Part shown: piece by piece, positions 1-5,136 of the stretch | How positions within the stretch are numbered: position 1 is the first letter of the stretch | Layout: each line of letters opens with the position of its first letter | DNA from: Avichristensenella sp031550455 | Lineage (GTDB): Bacteria; Bacillota; Clostridia; Christensenellales; Aristaeellaceae | Reading direction: 5' to 3' | Assembly: GCA_031550455.1 (NCBI GenBank) | Contig: JAVBOQ010000019.1 | Span: forward strand, 1 to 5,136 | DNA: 5,136 nt | Program-made: the position numbers and the translations under genes | Notes under the pieces: generated by a model | The model's database searches: none | Told to the model about the DNA's origin: nothing | Seen by the model: the letters and a program-made list of their open reading frames with translations, nothing else

Positions 1-394
1 CTTCCGTAGGCGCCTGCGCGGATTCTTGGCGCGGTTTCACCCGTTGCAGCGCTTTGATGAGGTCTTCCGCATCCGTGGGCTTGAGCAGATAATCCAGCGC
101 GCCCATCTTTAGCGCCTTTTGTGCGTACGCGAACTCCGCAAAGCCGCTGAGGATGATGACCGCAATGCCGTCGTCCAGCGCTTTAATCTGGCTTAAGACT
201 TCCAGGCCGTTCACCTGCGGCATGTGGATATCAAGGAACACGACATCCGGGCGGAGCTGTGTCACCAATGCCATGCCCGCGATGCCGTTGAGCGCCTCAC
301 CGCACACCTCAAAACCGTGTTCCTCCCAGGGTATCATGCCGCGCAGCCCTTTGAGAAGCCACGGTTCATCGTCAATCAGTATGACTTTCCGCAC
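1..394 (-). CDS. Response regulator, receiver domain (YesN-type), partial at left edge
   Basis: This is the first 131 codons of a response regulator that runs off the left edge. It would accept a phosphoryl group from the kinase encoded just upstream. The visible part is one complete CheY-like receiver domain. The acidic pair is Asp8-Asp9 in ILIDDEPW. The phosphoacceptor is Asp55 in FLDIHMP. Ser83 lies in ILSGF, and the conserved Lys105-Pro106 lies in DYLLKPT. The DEPW and SGFAEFAYAQKA wording is typical of regulators that carry a C-terminal AraC-type helix-turn-helix domain (YesN family). That output domain is outside the window, so the DNA-binding role is inferred. I chose the GTG at 394-392 because a GGAGGGG Shine-Dalgarno (401-407) lies 6 nt upstream. 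The gene overlaps the 3' end of the kinase gene by 23 bp in another frame, which suggests translational coupling. Receiver identity is near certain; the AraC-type output is likely. Confidence 0.93.
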   Translation of the reverse strand, partial: MRKVILIDDEPWLLKGLRGMIPWEEHGFEVCGEALNGIAGMALVTQLRPDVVFLDIHMPQVNGLEVLSQIKALDDGIAVIILSGFAEFAYAQKALKMGALDYLLKPTDAEDLIKALQRVKPRQESAQAPTE

Positions 395-2168
395 GCGGAT
401 CCCCTCCAGTCTCCGTTTCATACTGAAACGTCAGCGGCATGCGCACCGTAATCCGGGTGCCCTCGCCGGAGGTTGTTTGGCACTGAAACCGGAACGCATC
501 CTGATACATCAGCTGCAGCCGCTTGATCACGTTGTACAGCCCAAGGTGTGTCCGGCGCGTGCCCGTGTCCTCTATAGCCTCCTGGGCAAGCAGGTGTTCA
601 ATTTCCGTAACGCTCGCAGCGTCCATGCCTACCCCATCGTCAACAACCGTGAGCACTATCTGCGCGCCATCCATTCTGCCGGTCAGGCTCACCGTGCCGC
701 CTGCCAGTTTTTTGCTTACCCCATGCTCCACCGCATTTTCTACCAGCGGTTGCAGCAGCAGCTTCATCATCGACGCCGCCATCAGTTCAGGCTCTACGTC
801 AATATGCGTCTTTAGCCGGTCGCCCATGCGGATGCGTTGAATATCCAGATACCGCCCCACGATTTCGACTTCCTGGCGCACAGTGACCCGATCCGGCATG
901 CGTAAGATGTATTCATAGATTCTGGCAAGGCCGCGGGCAATCGAAGCAATGTCCTGCTGATGGTTGTAAATGGCGATACCCTGGATACACGCCAGTGTGT
1001 TGTAGAGGAAATGAGGATTCATCTGGCTTTGCAACGCAACGGCTTCGGTCTCATTTTGGCGCAGTTGCAGCGCGTACATGCGGAACTGGTTCTGCATGAT
1101 GGTTTCCGTCAGGCTGTTGACCCGGTCCATCATTTCGTCAAAGTTGTTCGCCAAGTTGCCGATCTCGCCCGTGTCCTTGCTGCGGACGCGCTCGTTCAGG
1201 TTGCCACCGCGCACTTTTTGAATGGTGTTCAGCAGGTGGCGGATAGGCGTGCCGATCTGGCGCATGACGGAAAGGCCCATAAAGCAGATAATGGCCGCGT
1301 TGACCACCACAAGTGCAATGCCAAACCGGATAATCGCCTGCCCAAACAGAAATACTTCGGACTGAGGTACAAGGCACACGCCTTGAAATCCCGTCTTGTC
1401 CAACACCTGTTGGGAGCGCAGGTAGGTGACGCCGTCCGCCTGAAAGGTGTCATCCGCAGGCCCCGGCTGAAGCGCGGCATCGCGCAACGCATCGCTCATG
1501 GCTGTGCCGGTCACAAAGTGGTTGTCCGCGTCAAATAGCAGCATTTGCGCCGACCTGGTGATGCTCAGGTCTTCCATGCGCGTGATCAGAGGTTGCATAT
1601 CTAAAATGCAGACGATGTAACCAACATTCAGGCGTTCATTGGCTGGGGTAAATGCGTTCACGGGAGCCGTGACGATAAGGTTGTTTTTGTCCGTTTTGAC
1701 GATGTAGCGGGGTGAAATGTCGTGAACCGCCGCAATGTTCAACCCCTGGCTGCCCTGCGTGTGCGCCCTGAGCGCTTCCGCGCTGTATGCCTGCCCGCCA
1801 AGGCTCAAATACGCGCCATGCGCATCCAGCAGAATCAAATCCCGCAAGTTGTGCTGGATTGATACTGCTGTCAGGTACAGATCGTTTAATGTTCGGAAAT
1901 ACTCGTATTTTCGGGCCAATGATGTTTGTGCCAGGTAATTTCTGGCATACATGTTGTACGAAAAAAGCCTGACAATGCTTGCGGACTCATTAATATATGC
2001 ATCCAGTTGTCCGTTCATCTGGCTGAAAATGGCTTGAAAAAGGCCAGTGACCTCACGCTTGGTCGCGTCGTAGCTGACGGAATAAAAAACTGCGGTGGAA
2101 ATAGCAATGAGCAGCATGGACACAAGTGTAAACATCAAGAGCTTTCTTCGGATCGAGTTAAGCTTCAT
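372..2168 (-). CDS. YesM-type sensor histidine kinase with HAMP domain
   Basis: A membrane-bound sensor kinase of 598 residues that should autophosphorylate on histidine and pass the phosphate to the adjacent regulator. In order: membrane segment 1 at about 11-32; an extracytoplasmic region at about 33-277, of the size and place of a double-Cache-like sensor; membrane segment 2 at about 278-301; HAMP at about 302-354; and a linker helix. The His_kinase (PF06580) H-box follows with QSQMNPHFLYNTL, phosphoacceptor His386. The HATPase domain has an N-box LLLQPLVENAVEHG (Asn478), the DDGVGMD motif at 510-516, HLGLYNV at 541-547 and GEGT at 568-571. All catalytic motifs look intact, and the length is normal for the family. 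The ATG at 2168 is preferred over the TTG at 2171 because the GAGGAGG Shine-Dalgarno lies 7 nt from the ATG and only 4 nt from the TTG. It is first in its operon, with its own promoter upstream. Family members commonly control carbohydrate uptake; the signal here is unknown. Confidence 0.95.
   Translation of the reverse strand: MKLNSIRRKLLMFTLVSMLLIAISTAVFYSVSYDATKREVTGLFQAIFSQMNGQLDAYINESASIVRLFSYNMYARNYLAQTSLARKYEYFRTLNDLYLTAVSIQHNLRDLILLDAHGAYLSLGGQAYSAEALRAHTQGSQGLNIAAVHDISPRYIVKTDKNNLIVTAPVNAFTPANERLNVGYIVCILDMQPLITRMEDLSITRSAQMLLFDADNHFVTGTAMSDALRDAALQPGPADDTFQADGVTYLRSQQVLDKTGFQGVCLVPQSEVFLFGQAIIRFGIALVVVNAAIICFMGLSVMRQIGTPIRHLLNTIQKVRGGNLNERVRSKDTGEIGNLANNFDEMMDRVNSLTETIMQNQFRMYALQLRQNETEAVALQSQMNPHFLYNTLACIQGIAIYNHQQDIASIARGLARIYEYILRMPDRVTVRQEVEIVGRYLDIQRIRMGDRLKTHIDVEPELMAASMMKLLLQPLVENAVEHGVSKKLAGGTVSLTGRMDGAQIVLTVVDDGVGMDAASVTEIEHLLAQEAIEDTGTRRTHLGLYNVIKRLQLMYQDAFRFQCQTTSGEGTRITVRMPLTFQYETETGGDPRAESHTD
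401..407 (-). promoter_or_regulatory. Ribosome binding site of the response regulator
   Basis: GGAGGGG on the minus strand lies inside the 3' end of the kinase gene, 6 nt before the GTG start at 394. It decides the start codon: no ATG is available nearby in this frame, and the receiver fold begins directly with RKVILIDDE. Confidence 0.75.
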
Positions 2169-2175
2169 CAAGGGG

Positions 2176-2182
2176 CCTCCTC
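2176..2182 (-). promoter_or_regulatory. Ribosome binding site of the histidine kinase
   Basis: GAGGAGG on the minus strand lies 7 nt before the ATG at 2168. The alternative TTG at 2171, in the same frame and directly before the ATG, would leave only 4 nt, so the ATG is the better start. The choice changes the protein by one residue. Confidence 0.75.
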
Positions 2183-2203
2183 GACGGACGACACTGTAAC
2201 CGC

Positions 2204-2232
2204 ATCATACCGTATTCCTTTTTGTGTGTCAA
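2204..2232 (-). promoter_or_regulatory. Sigma-A (sigma70-type) promoter of the kinase/regulator operon
   Basis: On the minus strand a perfect -35 box TTGACA (2232-2227) is followed after exactly 17 nt by TATGAT (2209-2204), which matches the -10 consensus at five of six positions. Transcription would start near 2197, giving a leader of about 28 nt before the kinase ATG. Spacing, box quality and position all agree. The short leader leaves little room for RNA-based control. Confidence 0.8.
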
Positions 2233-2277
2233 CTTTAGACGACAGAGGGGCGGGGCGGTAACACACCGACAAAACTG

Positions 2278-2307
2278 TTGACAGCATTCGCGCGGATGTG
2301 GTAGTAT
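2278..2307 (+). promoter_or_regulatory. Sigma-A promoter of the ABC transporter operon, with extended -10
   Basis: A perfect -35 box TTGACA (2278-2283) is followed after 18 nt by TAGTAT (2302-2307), a four-of-six match to the -10 consensus. TGG directly before the -10 box gives the extended -10 (TGn) form. Transcription would start near 2314, about 65 nt before the TTG start of the ATPase. The -35 box sits inside the small palindrome CTGT-TG-ACAG (2275-2284), a possible but unproven operator. The promoter is divergent from the kinase promoter, with 45 bp between the two -35 boxes. Confidence 0.7.
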
Positions 2308-2362
2308 ATTGTCCTTTCGCGTCTCCATTTCAAAGCGAACAACCTTTCCGACCGACCCAACT

Positions 2363-2370
2363 AAGGGAGG
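2363..2370 (+). promoter_or_regulatory. Ribosome binding site of the ABC ATPase
   Basis: AAGGGAGG lies 8 nt before the TTG at 2379. It fixes the start at that TTG, where the protein begins MPLIQAENLSKTY, the usual N-terminus for this ATPase family. The in-frame ATG at 2298 lies between the -35 and -10 boxes and has no comparable site, so it is not expected to be in the transcript. Confidence 0.8.
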
Positions 2371-2378
2371 CGATCGCG

Positions 2379-3362
2379 TTGCCTTTGATCCAAGCGGAAA
2401 ACCTGTCAAAGACGTATGTCATCCGTAAAAAAAGCGGCGGGATCTTCAAATCGTTCGTCGCGCCGGAAACCACGAAGGTCGAGGCGCTCAACGGCGTGTC
2501 GTTCCGCATCGACGCGGGCGAACTGGTCGGCTACATCGGACCGAACGGCGCAGGCAAGTCGACGACGGTCAAGGTGCTGTCCGGCATCCTTCGGCCCGAC
2601 GGCGGCGCGTGTTCGGTGCTCGGCATGACGCCGTGGCTGGACCGGCGGCGCGTCGTCGCGCGCATCGGGGTCGTGTTCGGCCAGCGCAGCCAGCTCTGGT
2701 GGGATCTGCCGGTGACGGACTCCTTTGCGCTCTTAAAGGAGATCTACCGCGTGCCGCAGGCGGACTTTCAAAGAACCCGCGACGAGCTGTGCGACCGGCT
2801 GGCGCTCGGGCCGCTGCTTGCCGTCCCGGTGCGGCAGCTCAGCCTCGGTCAGCGGATGCGCTGCGAGCTTGCCGCGGCGCTTTTGCACAACCCGGAGATT
2901 CTGTTCCTCGACGAGCCGACGATCGGCCTGGACGCGGTGTCGAAGCTCGCCGTGCGCGAGTTTATCCGCGCGCGCAACCGCGAGGCAGGCATGACCGCGA
3001 TCCTGACGACGCACGACATGGACGACATCGACGCGCTGTGCTCGCGCGTGCTGCTGATCGGCCAGGGCCGCATCCTGATGGACGGCCCGGCGCGCGACCT
3101 GCTCAAGGACCGCAACGAGCGCCGCATCACGGCGACGCTGGAGCGGCCGCTGCCGCCCGGCTGTCTGCCCGGGGGCGTCGCGGCGGAAAATCCGTTCGGC
3201 AACGAATGGAAGCTGCGGTTTGACCCGGAAGCGATGCCCGCCGCGCGCCTGATCGCGCTTTTGAACGAGCAATGCGGCATCGTCGACATCGTCGTCGAGC
3301 ACCCGCCGATCGACGAAGTCGTCGCGAAACGATACGCGGCGCTGGAAGGCGCGCGCGCATGA
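2379..3362 (+). CDS. ABC-2-type transporter ATP-binding protein (COG4586-like)
   Basis: The ATP-hydrolysing subunit of an ABC transporter, 327 residues, acting on the cytoplasmic face with the two permeases encoded next. Walker A is GPNGAGKST at 54-62. The Q-loop region is VVFGQRSQLWWDLP at 98-111. The signature motif is LSLGQ at 154-158, with Leu in place of the usual second Gly. Walker B is ILFLDEP at 174-180 with catalytic Glu179. The D-loop is around GLDA at 183-186 and the switch His is His212 in TTHDMDD. About 80 residues after the nucleotide-binding domain form a C-terminal extension. The SQLWWDLP stretch and the LSLGQRMRCELA form of the signature are what I know from the COG4586 group, always found with DUF990-type permeases. 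The start is TTG, chosen by its Shine-Dalgarno. The stop overlaps the next gene's start as ATGA, so translation is probably coupled. The substrate is unknown; export is inferred from the ABC-2 class. Confidence 0.94.
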   Translation: MPLIQAENLSKTYVIRKKSGGIFKSFVAPETTKVEALNGVSFRIDAGELVGYIGPNGAGKSTTVKVLSGILRPDGGACSVLGMTPWLDRRRVVARIGVVFGQRSQLWWDLPVTDSFALLKEIYRVPQADFQRTRDELCDRLALGPLLAVPVRQLSLGQRMRCELAAALLHNPEILFLDEPTIGLDAVSKLAVREFIRARNREAGMTAILTTHDMDDIDALCSRVLLIGQGRILMDGPARDLLKDRNERRITATLERPLPPGCLPGGVAAENPFGNEWKLRFDPEAMPAARLIALLNEQCGIVDIVVEHPPIDEVVAKRYAALEGARA

Positions 3363-4159
3363 GGGCGTATCTGGCGCTGTTCCGGGCCCGGGCGCGGACG
3401 CTGTTTTCGTACCGGGCGGCGGCGTTCGCCGGGCTTGCGACGCAGTGGGTGTTCGGCTACATCATGTGTTCGGTGCTGATCGCCTTTTACGCGGGATCGG
3501 ACGCCGCGCGGCCGATGACGCTCGCGCAGACGATCACGTACACATGGCTGGGCCAGGCGATGCTGGGCATCCTGCCGTGGAACATCGACCGCGAGATGGG
3601 CAACGCCGTGCGGACCGGCGCAATCGCATACGACCTCGCGCGGCCGATCGACCTGTATACGCATTGGTTCGCCCGCGGAATCGCGCACCGCACCGCGCCG
3701 ACGCTGCTCAAGTGCGTGCCGATGTTCCTGATCGCGACGTTCCTGATGCCCGCGCCATTGAAAATGCAGTGGCCGGCGTTCCCGGTGCTCGCGGCGTGGG
3801 CGCTGACGACCGTCGGCGCGGTGCTTCTGTCGTGTTCCATCACGCTGTTCATGCAGTCCACGCTCTTTTGGACGGTCACCGGCGACGGCGTGACGCGCAT
3901 CCTGCCGAGCATATCGATCATCTTTAGCGGCATGAACATCCCGCTGCCGCTGTTCCCGGACTGGATGCAGGCGTTCTTAAAGTACCAGCCGTTCGCGGGC
4001 GTGATGGCGACGCCCGCATTGCTCTTTTCGGGCGCGACGCCGTCGGCTGAGGCGATCGGCCTCTTTGGGCTGCAACTGTTCTGGGCGGCCGCGTTTGTGC
4101 TGGCCGGCCGGGCGATCCTCAAAACAGGCCTTTCCAGGCTGACTGTCGCCGGAGGTTGA
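3359..4159 (+). CDS. ABC-2-type transporter permease, first subunit (COG4587-like)
   Basis: An integral membrane subunit of 266 residues with about six hydrophobic segments, near residues 22-44, 58-74, 113-132, 141-166, 177-200 and 232-254. Between the second and third lies a charged cytoplasmic stretch with REMGNAVRTG and YDLARPIDLY (about 78-100). The second permease carries a matching E..(x)..RTGE..(x)..LLRP stretch, so this is probably the surface that contacts the ATPase. There is no signal peptide and no extra domain. The ATG at 3359 overlaps the ATPase stop by 4 bp, and GGAAGG (3344-3349) lies 9 nt upstream. The open frame extends back to 3272, but that part encodes an Arg-rich stretch out of frame with the ATPase gene and was rejected. 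Family assignment rests on length, the RTG/RP motif and partner genes; I could not compare it with a database. Confidence 0.9.
   Translation: MRAYLALFRARARTLFSYRAAAFAGLATQWVFGYIMCSVLIAFYAGSDAARPMTLAQTITYTWLGQAMLGILPWNIDREMGNAVRTGAIAYDLARPIDLYTHWFARGIAHRTAPTLLKCVPMFLIATFLMPAPLKMQWPAFPVLAAWALTTVGAVLLSCSITLFMQSTLFWTVTGDGVTRILPSISIIFSGMNIPLPLFPDWMQAFLKYQPFAGVMATPALLFSGATPSAEAIGLFGLQLFWAAAFVLAGRAILKTGLSRLTVAGG
4151..4155 (+). promoter_or_regulatory. Ribosome binding site of the second permease
   Basis: GGAGG lies in the last codons of the first permease gene and 5 nt before the ATG at 4161. The stop of the upstream gene (TGA, 4157-4159) falls between the site and the start, so ribosomes finishing one gene can begin the next. 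Confidence 0.75.
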
Positions 4160-4160
4160 T

Positions 4161-4952
4161 ATGAACAGCGTTCGCCTGTATCTGAAAATGATCGCCGTGT
4201 CGATCCGCGGCCAGATGCAATACAGGGCCAGCTTCGTCATGTTCACGATCGGAAACCTGATCGCCTCCGCGGTGGAGATTCTCACCGTTTGGGCGTTTTT
4301 CGGAAGATTCGGCACGCTCGGCGGCTGGACGCTTCCTGAGGTGGCGGTGTTCTACGGCATCGGCAACATTTCCTTTTCGATCGCCGAGGCGTTCACGCGC
4401 GAGTTTGACGTGTTTCAGAACCATGTGCGCACCGGCGAGTTTGACCGCGTGCTGCTCCGCCCGCGCTCGACGGTGTTGCAGATGCTCGGCGCGCAGTGCC
4501 AGATCATGCGGATCGGGCGGTTCGCGCAGGGCGTCGCCGTGCTGGCCGCCGGGTGCGCCGCGCTGAACCTTGCGTGGAACGCGTCGCACTGGGCGCTGCT
4601 CGTGATGGCCGTCATCGGCGGCGCGCTGCTGTTCGCAGGCATGATCGTGCTGCAGGCGACGAGCTGTTTCTGGACGGTGGAGTCGCTTGAAATCTGGAAC
4701 TGCATCACCTACGGCGGCGTGACGGCGGTCGAATACCCGCTGGACATCTACCAAAGGCCGATCCGCTACCTGTTTACGTATGCCGTCCCGCTCGCGGCCA
4801 CCAGCTACTGGCCGTGCGCCTACCTGTTGCACCGCGACTACGCGTCGCCCGCGTTCAGCTTTCTCGCGCCGCTGCTGGGCGCGCTGTTCTTCTTCGCGTC
4901 GCTCGCAGTCTGGCGGTTCGGGGTGCGGCATTATCGGTCGACGGGGAGTTAA
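4161..4952 (+). CDS. ABC-2-type transporter permease, second subunit (DUF990, COG3694-like)
   Basis: An integral membrane subunit of 263 residues with about six hydrophobic segments, near 26-48, 60-76, 119-139, 145-168, 203-223 and 232-252. The stretch FDVFQNHVRTGEFDRVLLRP (82-101) is the cytoplasmic motif shared in outline with the first permease. The stretch VEYPLDIYQRPIRYLFTYAV (190-209), followed by the P and Y of VPLAATSYWP, is the pattern I associate with PF06182 (DUF990, ABC2_membrane_6). It begins 1 bp after the stop of the first permease. The two permeases are similar in size and motif order but clearly different in sequence, so the transporter probably has two unlike membrane subunits. 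No gene follows in the window, so this is likely the last gene of the operon. Its substrate cannot be read from the sequence. Confidence 0.92.
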   Translation: MNSVRLYLKMIAVSIRGQMQYRASFVMFTIGNLIASAVEILTVWAFFGRFGTLGGWTLPEVAVFYGIGNISFSIAEAFTREFDVFQNHVRTGEFDRVLLRPRSTVLQMLGAQCQIMRIGRFAQGVAVLAAGCAALNLAWNASHWALLVMAVIGGALLFAGMIVLQATSCFWTVESLEIWNCITYGGVTAVEYPLDIYQRPIRYLFTYAVPLAATSYWPCAYLLHRDYASPAFSFLAPLLGALFFFASLAVWRFGVRHYRSTGS

Positions 4953-4965
4953 ACGGGGGAACCGA

Positions 4966-5060
4966 GGGGACGCCAAAGGGCTCTGCCCTTTGGAAGCCCG
5001 CTTCCGGGTCAATGGCCCTTAGCTTTGACAGAGTCCAGGGGCGGAGCCTCTGGCGTCCCC
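4966..5060. repeat. Palindromic structured repeat, possible MITE-like element or terminator
   Basis: A 95-bp element 13 bp after the last permease gene. Its ends are perfect 10-bp inverted repeats, GGGGACGCCA (4966-4975) and TGGCGTCCCC (5051-5060). Inside are a perfect 9-bp hairpin CCAAAGGGC-TCT-GCCCTTTGG (4973-4993), GGAAG/CTTCC (4992-5005), GTCAA/TTGAC (5008-5012 with 5025-5029) and CCAGGGGC-GGA-GCCTCTGG (5035-5053, with one G-T pair). Several of these overlap, so they are alternative folds. Read from either end the element begins alike (GGGGACGCCA, then an A/G-rich AGGGCTC or AGGCTCC, then a C-rich arm and TGGA), as if two inverted copies of one unit had diverged. No clear target-site duplication is seen in the flanks. 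Five Ts at 5069-5073 lie 8 nt after the last stem, so it could also stop transcription of the transporter operon, although it is not a typical terminator. Confidence 0.75.
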
Positions 5061-5136
5061 TTCCGTCATTTTTCCAAAGGCATATGCAGGTTTTTCCATA
5101 TTGCCTGTCGAAAGGATTTTAGAAGCGGTTTTATTT
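5061..5136. other. Non-coding right end
   Basis: No gene with a convincing start is seen after the repeat. The stretch is AT-richer than the transporter genes and holds two T-runs (5069-5073 and 5091-5095). A 26-codon frame on the minus strand (5099 to 5019) reads back into the repeat and looks accidental. A gene beyond the right edge may use this as its upstream or downstream region. Confidence 0.5.

Noticed and set aside
960..1538. Plus-strand open frame of 192 codons opposite the kinase
   Set aside because: It covers part of the kinase gene in antisense, has no known motif and no credible ribosome site; the kinase motifs on the other strand are unmistakable.
2370..2377. GCGATCGC octamer just before the ATPase start, the HIP1 motif abundant in cyanobacteria
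   Set aside because: I noticed it only here, and the rest of the window (YesM/YesN pair, strong Shine-Dalgarno sites) does not look cyanobacterial.
2849..3688. Minus-strand open frame of 279 codons opposite the ATPase and first permease
   Set aside because: Arg- and Ser-rich with no domain; a shadow of the GC-rich transporter genes.
4119..5012. Long minus-strand open frame of 297 codons opposite the second permease
   Set aside because: It is rich in Arg, Glu, His and Ala, has no recognisable domain, and lies opposite a clear membrane protein gene. High GC in the third codon position removes stops on the other strand.
4953..5073. A standard Rho-independent terminator after the transporter operon
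   Set aside because: The stems are strong, but the T-run (5069-5073) is short and starts 8 nt after the last stem, so I described the element as a repeat with only a possible terminator role.
5019..5099. Minus-strand frame of 26 codons starting at ATG 5099 and ending inside the repeat
   Set aside because: It has no good Shine-Dalgarno, and most of its sequence is the repeat itself, so it is probably accidental.

Overview
The window suggests a moderately GC-rich bacterium, most likely a Firmicute of the Clostridia or Paenibacillus type. The evidence is a YesM/YesN-style two-component pair, strong purine-rich Shine-Dalgarno sequences before GTG, TTG and ATG starts, and textbook sigma-A promoters. 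The phylum is an inference with moderate confidence. I cannot name a genus.

Layout. Positions 1-2168 are a minus-strand operon. It holds a YesM-type membrane sensor histidine kinase (372-2168), then its response regulator (394 down to the left edge), which starts inside the kinase gene. Only the regulator's receiver domain lies in the window. Positions 2169-2378 are a divergent promoter region with one clear promoter in each direction. Positions 2379-4952 are a compact plus-strand operon for an ABC-2-type transporter: one ATPase followed by two different membrane subunits of the COG4587 and COG3694 (DUF990) type. The three genes overlap by 4 bp (ATGA) or are 1 bp apart. Positions 4953-5136 are non-coding. 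They contain a palindromic repeat of about 95 bp (4966-5060) that looks like two diverged inverted copies of one unit.

How it fits together. The kinase has an extracytoplasmic sensing region between two membrane segments, a HAMP domain and a complete catalytic core, so it should sense an external signal and phosphorylate Asp55 of the regulator. The transporter is an asymmetric complex with one kind of ATPase and two kinds of permease. It is probably an exporter, and its substrate is unknown. The divergent arrangement makes regulation of the transporter by the kinase/regulator pair possible, but nothing in the sequence proves it.

No completely new system is evident. The points most worth a second look are the structured repeat at the right end, the divergent sensor/transporter pairing, the composition step between the two operons, and the TTG start of the ATPase, whose upstream ATG lies inside the promoter.
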